From a bacterium (GTDB lineage Bacteria; Bacteroidota; Ignavibacteria; Kapaibacteriales; Kapaibacteriaceae), in the NCBI GenBank assembly GCA_020050895.1, contig JAGVJW010000239.1, forward strand, positions 1-8,891: 8,891 nucleotides of DNA, given 5' to 3'. The translations under genes and the position numbers were made by a program. Below, piece by piece: positions 1 through 6,920 of this stretch. The notes beneath the pieces are model-generated. The model did no database searches. It saw only the letters and a program-made list of their open reading frames with translations, and had not been told where the DNA came from. Positions within the stretch are counted from its first letter, which is position 1; each line of letters begins with the position of its first letter.

Positions 1-674
1 CGGTTAGGGATGTTGTAAAGGTAGCATCTCAACTTGGTGTACGCTATTTAACGCTCTATGCGTTCTCCCTTGAGAATTGGAAGCGGCCTGTAATGGAAGT
101 TCGATTCCTGATGTCACTGTTGGAAAGCTACCTGCGTCAGGAAATCGATGAACTCCACGCCAACAACGTCCGCATTCGCTCCATTGGCAAAATCAATGCA
201 TTGCCACGGGGCGTACAGCACATGCTGCAGAGAGCGATGGAATTAACAGAACATAACGATGGTCTAACACTTACGCTTGCTCTTAGCTATGGATCGCGCT
301 GGGATATTCTTCGGTCTGTACAAATGCTTTCGCTTGATGTGAGAAGGGGCAAGGTTAGCCCGGAAGACATCACAGAAGAAACCTTCAGCAATTATTTACA
401 GACTTCATTCTTACCCGAGCCGGATCTCATAATTCGAACGAGCGGTGAAATGCGCCTCAGTAATTTCCTGATGTGGGAATCTGCTTACGCCGAAATCTAT
501 GTTACACAACGTCTCTGGCCAGAATTTCGCCGAATGGATTTTTATAGGGCGTTAGTAGACTATGCGCGGCGAGAACGCCGCTTCGGTTGCACATCTTCGC
601 AGATTGGTGAACAAGTTTCTGACCACGCCGACCATCTGTCTACCCTGGAAAATATCCTCAATGCGCTTCATTAG
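1..674 (+). CDS. uppS: Undecaprenyl diphosphate synthase (isoprenyl transferase), 5'-truncated by window edge
   Basis: This cytoplasmic cis-prenyltransferase condenses isopentenyl diphosphate units onto farnesyl diphosphate to give the C55 carrier lipid used for peptidoglycan and surface glycans. The frame is open from base 3 and leaves 223 visible residues. Family signatures are clear: LTLYAFSLENWKRP close to the window start, YGSRWDI in the middle, and IIRTSGEMRLSNF followed by AYAEIY. The two Arg and the Ser of the IIRTSGE block (codons at 435, 453 and 459) match the E. coli residues that bind the isopentenyl pyrophosphate, and the Glu of AYAEIY matches the metal/IPP-site glutamate. RERRFG marks the usual C-terminal end, here followed by about 28 extra residues. 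Roughly 45-50 N-terminal residues, including the catalytic Asp of the family's DGNGRWA motif, lie outside the window. The ATG at 93 is internal, not the start. The 3' end overlaps bamA by 14 bases. Confidence 0.96.
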   Translation, partial: VRDVVKVASQLGVRYLTLYAFSLENWKRPVMEVRFLMSLLESYLRQEIDELHANNVRIRSIGKINALPRGVQHMLQRAMELTEHNDGLTLTLALSYGSRWDILRSVQMLSLDVRRGKVSPEDITEETFSNYLQTSFLPEPDLIIRTSGEMRLSNFLMWESAYAEIYVTQRLWPEFRRMDFYRALVDYARRERRFGCTSSQIGEQVSDHADHLSTLENILNALH

Positions 675-3018
675 CGGCAGTCTTCCTCTGATATTCATTT
701 TATTTAGTGTTGCGACTGCCCCCTCCCAGCAAGCGCAGCGGTATCCCGTTATCGCCGGAATATCTGTAGATGGACTCACGCATGGCGAAGACATGCAAAC
801 TGTGATTGCCTATTCTGGACTGCGGGTTGGAGCTGAGGCCCGCCCTGAAGAACTCGTAAATGCAATCAAGAATCTTTGGAACAGGAGAACGTTTAGCGAC
901 GTGCGCATTGAGAGAGAACGCGAGACGGCTCTGGGTGTGTTCATTGTGATCAAGGTTACACCCGCACCACGACTGAGAAATATTAGTATCGCGGGAAATG
1001 ATGCACTGTCAGAAGAAGAGATCATTAAGGCAGCGGATAAGCGAAATGGCGACATCATTGGAGCGTATGAATTGTATCAGATCCGCACTGCAATCAAGAA
1101 TGCCTACACAAAGGAAGGTAAACTGTTTGCGAAAATCAAAACGGAGCTTTCCACAGCAGATTCTGCAAATTTTTACGACTTAATGGTGAGTGTTACAGAA
1201 GGAGTTGAATACAGTGTAGGCACTATTGAGTTTGAAGGAAATGTTCTCTTCACGGATGGAGATCTTGCCTCTGCATTTGAGGAAACCAGCTCAAGCGCGT
1301 GGTACGAATTTTGGTCGTCTGACGATTTTGATTTTGAGAAGTATAAAAAGGATTTGGATAAGCTGAGAGAGTGGTTTCTTGAACGCGGATTACTCGACGC
1401 AGAGATAGTTGATGATACAGTTATTTACAATGAAGCTGATGAGAAGGTAAATATTCGCATCACGGTTGCCGAAGGCAAACCCGTGTACATCAGAAAAGTC
1501 AAATTCATTGGCAATACTGTTTATTCCGAAGATGAACTCCTCTCCCGGTTGGATCTTGTTGAAGGCGAGCTGTATAATCAGAAAAAGATTACTGCTAATC
1601 TTACGGTGAATGAAGCACAAACGGATGCAACGTCGTTGTATGCCGATCATGGCTATCTGAGTGCATCGCTGGCGCCAGAGCTGATTCGCGTGGGACAGGA
1701 CAGTGTAGACATCACGATTAAGGTTATCGAAGGCGAACGGTATACCATTAGAAAGGTTGAGGTTGCCGGCAACACAAAGACACGCGATAGAGTTATACGC
1801 CGGGAACTTTACACACGTCCGGGTGATTTCTTCAACCGCTCTGCAGTTATTCGCAGTCTGCGTGGCCTTGGAGTACTAAATTTCTTTAATCCTGAATCAT
1901 TAAAGCCCGACGTTATACCTGCCGACAAGACAAAGGTCGATCTTGTTTACAACGTCGAAGAGCGCAGTACCGATACTTTCAATGCTTCTGTTGGTTTTGC
2001 CGGCGCTTTCGGGTTAACCGGATCGGTGGGTGTTACCTTAAATAATTTTGATATTTCTGAACCGCTACGGGGCGGTGCCGGACAGATACTGTCGTTCCAG
2101 TGGGAGTTTGGTCAGCAATCCCGTGTGCAAACATTCCAGATCTCCTTTACCGAACCCTGGCTGTTTGGAGAGCCTACTACGGTTGGTTTTAACGTCTTTG
2201 ATACTCGTCAGAATTATAATATCAGCATTCGTCGTACAGGTACTCAGCTAAACATTGGACGTCGATTCAGATTCCCCGACGATTTCTTCCGCGGCGACTG
2301 GTCAATTTCCTTCGAACGGCAGGAATCCAACACGTCGAGTACCTTCTATCGCAAGGGAGTGTACACTGCGCTTACACTTTCGCAAACTATTTCGCGTACG
2401 AGTTACGACAATCTGATATTTCCCACCAGTGGTTCACGACTCTCATTGTCTGTGCGAGGAACCTCTGCATTTCTTGGTATTGGCACCACTGACTTTGGCA
2501 AGGTTGGCTTTTACTTCGACATGGTGAATCCGTTATTATCGATTCATGGCAACCCACGTCTTGTGATGCTTGTTGGTTCAGAACTCGGTTATGTAGACGG
2601 ATTGAAATCCGACACGCTGATTCCTCCGCAGGAACTGTATTACATGGGCGGGAATGGTCTTGGCGGTTTTTCACTGACGCCGTTGCGTGGATATCGCGAC
2701 AATTCCATCGGCCCCCTTGCACCAAATGGGCGGAACCTCGGTGGAAGAATCCTTGCACGGTTTCTTACTGAAGTGCGATTTGCTGTCTCACTCAATCCCT
2801 TCCCAATCTATTTGCTTAGTTTCGCCGAGGCTGGAAACGTGTGGGCAAATATTCGCACGGTAGACCCCTTCGGACTCTATAGAGCAGCAGGTGTTGGTTT
2901 ACGCCTCTTGCTAAACCCCATCGGTCTTATTGGCTTCGATGTGGGGTATGGCTTTGATCCCGACCCTTTAACTGGTCAACGATCAGGCTGGCGGTTCCAC
3001 TTCCAGTTTGGACGCTAA
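661..3018 (+). CDS. bamA: Outer-membrane protein assembly factor BamA (Omp85 family)
   Basis: BamA is the central beta-barrel of the machine that folds and inserts outer-membrane proteins. The ATG at 661 gives 785 residues and starts directly with a signal peptide (hydrophobic core about residues 8-20, cleavage probably near 20-26). An in-frame ATG at 562 lies wholly inside uppS and would bury the signal peptide, so I reject it. Five POTRA domains follow, at about 28-105, 106-184, 185-275, 276-360 and 361-437; each of the last four begins with a strand of the VxxIxFxGN type (for example TIEFEGN, KVKFIGN, KVEVAGN). The barrel runs from about 438 to the end. The loop-6 motif is LRGYRDNSIGP (Arg676), the equivalent of VRGF in E. 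coli. The last strand ends FHFQFGR, so the final residue is Arg instead of the usual aromatic. Unlike in E. coli, it directly follows uppS, with no cdsA or rseP between. The 661 start has only a weak purine stretch (TGGAA, 646-650) upstream. Confidence 0.96.
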   Translation: MRFISGSLPLIFILFSVATAPSQQAQRYPVIAGISVDGLTHGEDMQTVIAYSGLRVGAEARPEELVNAIKNLWNRRTFSDVRIERERETALGVFIVIKVTPAPRLRNISIAGNDALSEEEIIKAADKRNGDIIGAYELYQIRTAIKNAYTKEGKLFAKIKTELSTADSANFYDLMVSVTEGVEYSVGTIEFEGNVLFTDGDLASAFEETSSSAWYEFWSSDDFDFEKYKKDLDKLREWFLERGLLDAEIVDDTVIYNEADEKVNIRITVAEGKPVYIRKVKFIGNTVYSEDELLSRLDLVEGELYNQKKITANLTVNEAQTDATSLYADHGYLSASLAPELIRVGQDSVDITIKVIEGERYTIRKVEVAGNTKTRDRVIRRELYTRPGDFFNRSAVIRSLRGLGVLNFFNPESLKPDVIPADKTKVDLVYNVEERSTDTFNASVGFAGAFGLTGSVGVTLNNFDISEPLRGGAGQILSFQWEFGQQSRVQTFQISFTEPWLFGEPTTVGFNVFDTRQNYNISIRRTGTQLNIGRRFRFPDDFFRGDWSISFERQESNTSSTFYRKGVYTALTLSQTISRTSYDNLIFPTSGSRLSLSVRGTSAFLGIGTTDFGKVGFYFDMVNPLLSIHGNPRLVMLVGSELGYVDGLKSDTLIPPQELYYMGGNGLGGFSLTPLRGYRDNSIGPLAPNGRNLGGRILARFLTEVRFAVSLNPFPIYLLSFAEAGNVWANIRTVDPFGLYRAAGVGLRLLLNPIGLIGFDVGYGFDPDPLTGQRSGWRFHFQFGR

Positions 3019-3057
3019 CCAATTTCTTCAGGAACAACTCTAACATTACAAACAACC

Positions 3058-3585
3058 ATGGTAACGTACATGAAACACAGCGTTATTGCGCTCATCACAT
3101 TATTCTGCATTGCAGGAACAGTTGCTACAGCACAATCGTTCAAGGCAGCATTTGTCAATTCAGAAACCATCATGAAGGAGTTACTCGAAGCGCAGGAGTC
3201 TACGAAGAAAATCGAAGATCTGACGTTGAAGGTTCGGGATACACTACAAATGATGCAGAAAGATTTTGAAACCCGCTTTGAAGCCTATCGCAAGCAGGAA
3301 GCGATGATGAGCGCCGAAGCAAAGCGCAAGGAAGAGGAAACACTCAACGGATTAAGAACGCGCTTCTTACAATACCAAGAGGAAAAAACCGCCGAAATGA
3401 GACAAGTACAAGAAGCCTTTCTTAAGCCGATCCGTGAAAAGGTACAGGCAGCGATTGCAGTTATTGCCAAAGAAGAAAAGCTCAACATGGTGCTTGATAA
3501 GATTGCAGGTTTTGTTCTGTTTTCCGAAGACAAATCCGATATCACCTATAAAGTGTTGGATAGGATGAAACGAGGAGATAAGTAA
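3058..3585 (+). CDS. skp: OmpH/Skp-family periplasmic chaperone, copy 1
   Basis: This is a putative periplasmic holdase for unfolded outer-membrane proteins on their way to BamA. It has 175 residues, or 171 if translation begins at the second ATG (3070), which opens directly onto the signal peptide MKHSVIALITLFCIAG with likely cleavage after ATA-Q. Both starts are plausible and no Shine-Dalgarno decides between them; the 39-base gap after bamA is A-rich, as is common for Bacteroidota starts. The mature protein has the Skp plan: an N-terminal strand (KAAFVNSETIMKE), a long charged helical hairpin rich in Glu, Lys and Gln (about residues 40-130), and a returning body segment (LNMVLDKIAGFVLFSEDKSDIT) that closes the small beta domain. 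Its length is close to that of E. coli Skp (161 residues). Its position between bamA and a second paralogue supports the assignment. Family membership is firm; client range is inferred. Confidence 0.9.
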   Translation: MVTYMKHSVIALITLFCIAGTVATAQSFKAAFVNSETIMKELLEAQESTKKIEDLTLKVRDTLQMMQKDFETRFEAYRKQEAMMSAEAKRKEEETLNGLRTRFLQYQEEKTAEMRQVQEAFLKPIREKVQAAIAVIAKEEKLNMVLDKIAGFVLFSEDKSDITYKVLDRMKRGDK

Positions 3586-3658
3586 CGGGTGATTTAGGAA
3601 GGGGGCGATGAAAAGACAGGAGAAGGTCGATGATTTCTGAGTATGAAGTGTTGGACAA
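3586..3658. other. 73-base gap between the two skp genes
   Basis: This is the longest non-coding stretch in the window. It shows no convincing hairpin terminator or Bacteroidota-type promoter. Parts of it resemble the end of the preceding gene: AAGTGTTGGA at 3551-3560 recurs at 3646-3655, and the purine-rich stretch at 3564-3582 (GATGAAACGAGGAGATAAG) has a looser copy at about 3609-3626. Its ATG-containing frames are too short to call genes. It may be the scar of the duplication that made the two skp copies, but the similarity is short and could be chance. Confidence 0.4.
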
Positions 3659-4459
3659 ATGAATGTTATGCGCACCATAGGAAATATTTTTAGTAACTGC
3701 AAGGTGGTGTGCATTGTTTTTGTATTTGCCTGCATCAGTCTCTCTGCACAAAAAATCGGCTACGTGTCCACTGAGACAATAAAAAAACAGTACGACCCAT
3801 ATATCCAGGCAGAGGCGAGGCTCAATGTAGTTGTGGAAGAATGGAAGGCTGAGCTTAACCAGATGCTTAAGGATATCGAAGATCTTGAGCTTGAAATGAG
3901 GAAGAACAGGCTGATATGGACAGATGCCGAACGTCAGCAAAAGGAGCTTGATATAGCAGACAAAAGACGCAAGCGCGAAGAATTTGCTTCCGAAAAATTT
4001 GCACCGGGCGGAGAACACGACCAACAGGCAGAATCGCTGTTTAAGGCGATATGGGAAAAAATTTATCTGGCCATACAAAAGATTTCTGCAGAAGACGGCT
4101 ACGACATTGTGTGGGATAAGAGCGTTCAGCCATTGGTTTACGTGAATGCCAAGTATGACATCACGGTAAAAGTGATGAAGCAACTCGGCATAGATGCAGA
4201 GGCTTTGGAGAAGAAACAACAAGAAATTATTGAGGGTGATCCGCGTAACAAGAAGTTGGAAGAGCGAAGACAAACACGCTCCCGACGCAGATCAACGTCA
4301 CAGACCGATCCAAACCAGGATAGCGCACAAAATCGTAGGCCCATAGATATGGTGCAGCCCAGCTCGCCGAACAATCTTCCGCCACCTATGATCCCAATCG
4401 ACAATCCGGCGCCACCAGCAGATACTGCCAAGCCGCGTGAGGAAGAGGTTCCCCGATGA
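3659..4459 (+). CDS. OmpH/Skp-family periplasmic chaperone, copy 2, with basic/proline-rich C-terminal tail
   Basis: This is the second Skp-like protein, 266 residues. It has a signal peptide (hydrophobic VVCIVFVFACISLSA, cleavage after about residue 30; an alternative ATG lies at 3668). The core follows the same plan as copy 1: KIGYVSTETIKKQYD, then a charged coiled-coil hairpin (about 50-130), then YDIVWDKSVQPLVYVNAKYDIT, which parallels the LNMVLDK...SDIT segment of copy 1. A tail of about 70 residues (about 194-266) has no counterpart in copy 1 or in E. coli Skp. Its first part is Arg-rich (RRQTRSRRRS) and its end is rich in proline (LPPPMIP, PAPPAD) and acidic residues (REEEVPR). It looks disordered and might reach peptidoglycan, lipopolysaccharide or the outer membrane; that is inference. 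The stop overlaps the lpxD start (ATGA), so expression of the two is probably coupled. Confidence 0.86.
   Translation: MNVMRTIGNIFSNCKVVCIVFVFACISLSAQKIGYVSTETIKKQYDPYIQAEARLNVVVEEWKAELNQMLKDIEDLELEMRKNRLIWTDAERQQKELDIADKRRKREEFASEKFAPGGEHDQQAESLFKAIWEKIYLAIQKISAEDGYDIVWDKSVQPLVYVNAKYDITVKVMKQLGIDAEALEKKQQEIIEGDPRNKKLEERRQTRSRRRSTSQTDPNQDSAQNRRPIDMVQPSSPNNLPPPMIPIDNPAPPADTAKPREEEVPR
4439..4448 (+). promoter_or_regulatory. Shine-Dalgarno-like site for lpxD
   Basis: The purine run GAGGAAGAGG ends 7 bases before the lpxD ATG at 4456. It lies in the last codons of the upstream skp paralogue and supports both the 4456 start and translational coupling across the ATGA overlap. It doubles as coding sequence for the Glu-rich REEE stretch, so its match may be partly coincidental. 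Confidence 0.5.
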
Positions 4460-5517
4460 ACCATTCCGCTACGTCGACTTCCTATAGCGTTGGTGAACTT
4501 GCTTCATTAGTTGTTGGACGTGTTGTTGGCAACTCAGATGCACCTGTCACCGGAATTAACCGCATTGACGCTGCACAGGCTGGCGAAGCCACGTTTCTGT
4601 CGACAGACAAATACTCAAAATTTTTAGCAATAACCAGAGCAACCTGTGTTATCACAACAGCGGAACTTGCTGGCAATGCTCCGTCGCGTCTTACGTTAAT
4701 CATCGTTCCCGATGCCTACCGTGCATTTGTGCAGGTAATGCAGCGCTTCTATCCGCCGTTTATGATGAAGAGTGGAATGCGGCACCCAGCTGCTGTTATT
4801 GAGGAGGGTGCTCAAGTCCACAGCTCAGCTTCCGTCGGTCCCGGATGCGTGATCAATGAGGGATGCATCGTTGGCCCTAATGTTCAGCTCTTTGCAAATG
4901 TTGTTTTGTATAGGGATGTGTCGGTCGACGCCGATACTATTATACATGCCAATGTTTCGGTAGGACAAGGAACGCAAATCGGCAAGCGCTGCATCATTCA
5001 CGCCGGCGCCGTAATCGGTGCCGACGGTTTTGGTTTTTTGGAGAATTCCGATGGGTCCTTTGAAAAAATACCTCAGGTTGGAATTGTTTTTATTGGTGAT
5101 GATGTTGAAGTGGGATCGAATACAACCATTGACCGTGCCGCTGTAGGAGCTACTAGTATTTCATCGGGGGTTAAGCTCGACAATCTGATTCACATTGCTC
5201 ACGGTGTGAGCATTGGAGAAGACACTGCAATTGCAGCACAGGCTGGCGTGTCGGGATCGACTACCTTGGGTAAGCGCAACCGAATCGCCGGACAGGTTGG
5301 GCTCATTGGCCACATTCAAACAGCCGATGATGTTATCGTAGAGGCACAATCAGGCGTCTCAAAATCGATTACTTTGCCCGGACACTATTTTGGGTCGCCG
5401 GCCAAGGAGCACCGCACTGCATTGAGAATGGAAGCAGCTCTGCGCAGGCTTCCAGACTTACTTAACGAATTTCGCGAGTTGCAAAAAATCGTTGCGGAGT
5501 TAACTGAAACTAAATGA
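4456..5517 (+). CDS. lpxD: UDP-3-O-acylglucosamine N-acyltransferase LpxD
   Basis: LpxD catalyses the third step of lipid A synthesis, moving a 3-hydroxyacyl chain from ACP to the 2-amino group of UDP-3-O-acylglucosamine in the cytoplasm. It has 353 residues (E. coli 341). The N-terminal uridine-binding domain covers about 1-105 (ATFLSTDKY and the LIIVPDAYRAFVQVMQRFYPP segment). A left-handed beta-helix of hexapeptide repeats covers about 110-320, with the family signatures IGADGFGF and GSNTTIDRAAVG. His249 in DNLIHIAHGV aligns with the catalytic His239 of E. coli. A C-terminal helix (about 325-353) follows, as in the family. The start codon overlaps the stop of the preceding gene (ATGA) and its own stop overlaps the lpxC-fabZ start in the same way. 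The catalytic His, the uridine domain and the order before lpxC and lpxA separate it from LpxA. Confidence 0.97.
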   Translation: MNHSATSTSYSVGELASLVVGRVVGNSDAPVTGINRIDAAQAGEATFLSTDKYSKFLAITRATCVITTAELAGNAPSRLTLIIVPDAYRAFVQVMQRFYPPFMMKSGMRHPAAVIEEGAQVHSSASVGPGCVINEGCIVGPNVQLFANVVLYRDVSVDADTIIHANVSVGQGTQIGKRCIIHAGAVIGADGFGFLENSDGSFEKIPQVGIVFIGDDVEVGSNTTIDRAAVGATSISSGVKLDNLIHIAHGVSIGEDTAIAAQAGVSGSTTLGKRNRIAGQVGLIGHIQTADDVIVEAQSGVSKSITLPGHYFGSPAKEHRTALRMEAALRRLPDLLNEFRELQKIVAELTETK

Positions 5518-6920
5518 CGACAAAGAATCAACGGACCATCGGGCACGAGGTAACGATGTCTGGTGTTGGGCTCCACACAGGCAACATCACTACGATGACC
5601 TTTCGGCCAGCGGCAGAAAATTCGGGCTACCGGTTTGTCCGCACCGATCTTGAAGGCTCACCGGAAATAATTGCTATTGTCGACAACGTTGTTGATAATG
5701 AAAGGGGCACAACCATTGCAAACGGCGATGCACGCGTTCATACCGTTGAACACGTACTTGCTGCCATGGTTGGTATGGGAGTGGACAATTGCACTATTGA
5801 GTTAACGAATAACGAACCCCCAGTTGGCGACGGCTCGTCGCTTCCGTATGTAGAGATGATTCAGAAGGCAGGAATTGTCGAGCAGGATGCTGAGCGTCAG
5901 GAAATGATTGTCGATGATACAATTCGTTATCTCGACGAGGAGCGAGGCACTGAAATCGTTGCCTTACCCAACGACGAGTACCGTGTAACCGTGATGGTTG
6001 ATTACAAGAATCCTGCATTAGGAAGTCAGCATACGGGTCTGTTTAATCTGGAAAAGGAATTTGTTAGCGAGTTTGCACCAGCCCGAACGTTCTGCTTCCT
6101 GAATGAATTAGAAACGTTATGGAAGCAAGGATTAATTCGTGGGGGTAATCTCGAGAATGCAATTGTTATCGTCGACACTGAAATGACAACCGACGAGCTG
6201 GCGAAGAAACTAAATAAATTTGGTATCAGGGAGAACGCTGTTCTTGGATCGAATGGAATCCTCAACGACAGGTCGTTACGTTTTAAGAATGAACCTGCGC
6301 GGCATAAGCTACTCGACATGATTGGCGACCTTGCACTCATCGGTGCACGCATTCGGGCACAGGTTCTTGCGGCGCGCCCAGGCCATGCCAGCAACATCGA
6401 GTTTGCCCGTAAGGTAAGGAAGCTCTATGAGCAACAGCAAAAAGTAAGGCGCTACATGCCCCATACAGAAGGGGTTGTATATGATATCCAGCAAATCCTG
6501 CAACTGATGCCTCACCGATATCCATTTTTGTTAGTGGACCGAATCACAAAAATTGATGTCGAGCACAGCAAAATAATTGGATTAAAAAATGTTACTGCCA
6601 ACGAACCGCAGTTCATGGGGCACTTTCCCGGACGACCAATTTTTCCTGGAATGCTGATTCTGGAAGCGATGGCCCAAACGGGTTGCATCTTGCTTACCTT
6701 GAAAGGCGTTGATGCAAAAACGAAAATTGCATTGTTTACATCAGTGACCAATGCCAAGTTCAGACGAGAAGTGAAGCCTGGCGACCAGTTGGTTATGGAG
6801 CTGGAATTACTCAGGTTCCGTTTTAACATTGCACAGCTTCATGGCAAGGCTTATGTTGATGGCCAGCTTGTGGCTGAATCGGAAATGTCTGCCGCTGTTG
6901 TAGATCGGGAGGGTTCTTGA
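5514..6920 (+). CDS. lpxC-fabZ: Bifunctional LpxC-FabZ fusion (UDP-3-O-acyl-GlcNAc deacetylase / 3-hydroxyacyl-ACP dehydratase)
   Basis: This is one 468-residue chain holding two enzymes. Residues about 1-305 are LpxC, the zinc deacetylase for the first committed step of lipid A synthesis. Glu79 and His80 (HTVEHVLAA), His264 and Asp268 (HKLLD) and His291 (GHASN) match E. coli Glu78, His79, His238, Asp242 and His265, so the zinc site and catalytic pair are complete. A charged linker lies at about 300-323. Residues about 324-468 are FabZ, with LMPHRYPFLLVDRI and the hot-dog active site GHFPGRPIFPGMLILEAMAQ carrying His370 and Glu384 (E. coli His54 and Glu68). FabZ uses the same 3-hydroxyacyl-ACP pool that LpxA and LpxD draw on, so the fusion ties the two demands together stoichiometrically. 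Such fusions are known in Bacteroidota and Chlorobiota. The ATG overlaps the lpxD stop by 4 bases, and its own TGA lies within the TTGA start of lpxA. There is no strong Shine-Dalgarno at 5514, consistent with coupling. Confidence 0.97.
   Translation: MTTKNQRTIGHEVTMSGVGLHTGNITTMTFRPAAENSGYRFVRTDLEGSPEIIAIVDNVVDNERGTTIANGDARVHTVEHVLAAMVGMGVDNCTIELTNNEPPVGDGSSLPYVEMIQKAGIVEQDAERQEMIVDDTIRYLDEERGTEIVALPNDEYRVTVMVDYKNPALGSQHTGLFNLEKEFVSEFAPARTFCFLNELETLWKQGLIRGGNLENAIVIVDTEMTTDELAKKLNKFGIRENAVLGSNGILNDRSLRFKNEPARHKLLDMIGDLALIGARIRAQVLAARPGHASNIEFARKVRKLYEQQQKVRRYMPHTEGVVYDIQQILQLMPHRYPFLLVDRITKIDVEHSKIIGLKNVTANEPQFMGHFPGRPIFPGMLILEAMAQTGCILLTLKGVDAKTKIALFTSVTNAKFRREVKPGDQLVMELELLRFRFNIAQLHGKAYVDGQLVAESEMSAAVVDREGS
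6907..6913 (+). promoter_or_regulatory. Shine-Dalgarno site for lpxA
   Basis: GGGAGGG ends 3 bases before the TTG at 6917 (core GGAGG with 4-base spacing, somewhat short). It is the strongest Shine-Dalgarno match seen in the window and sits before the weakest start codon, which supports TTG as the true start and suggests it compensates for it. Confidence 0.6.

Noticed and set aside
562..660. In-frame ATG at 562 as an earlier start for bamA
   Set aside because: It would overlap uppS by over 100 bases and put 33 polar residues ahead of an evident signal peptide that begins at the ATG at 661.
93..674. uppS starting at ATG 93 as a complete short gene
   Set aside because: The open frame continues upstream to the window edge and encodes the conserved LTLYAFSLENWKRP block, so this ATG is internal.
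2387..2758. 123-codon - strand frame inside bamA
   Set aside because: It is a shadow of the BamA barrel with no start context or recognisable motif; the + strand reading is strongly conserved across this stretch.
3019..3057. Possible promoter or terminator between bamA and the first skp gene
   Set aside because: The gap is only 39 bases, A/C-rich, with no inverted repeat and no convincing promoter boxes; it looks like a simple translation leader.
3542..4273. 243-codon open frame on the - strand, antisense to the second skp gene
   Set aside because: It lies wholly opposite a clear Skp-family gene and the end of its neighbour. Its protein has no recognisable domain and is rich in Leu, Phe, His and Cys, as expected from reading Lys/Glu/Gln-rich coiled-coil codons in reverse.
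6026..6397. 123-codon - strand frame inside lpxC-fabZ
   Set aside because: It is antisense to the LpxC active-site region, and the Arg/Ala/Ser/Phe-rich product looks like a reverse-strand artefact.
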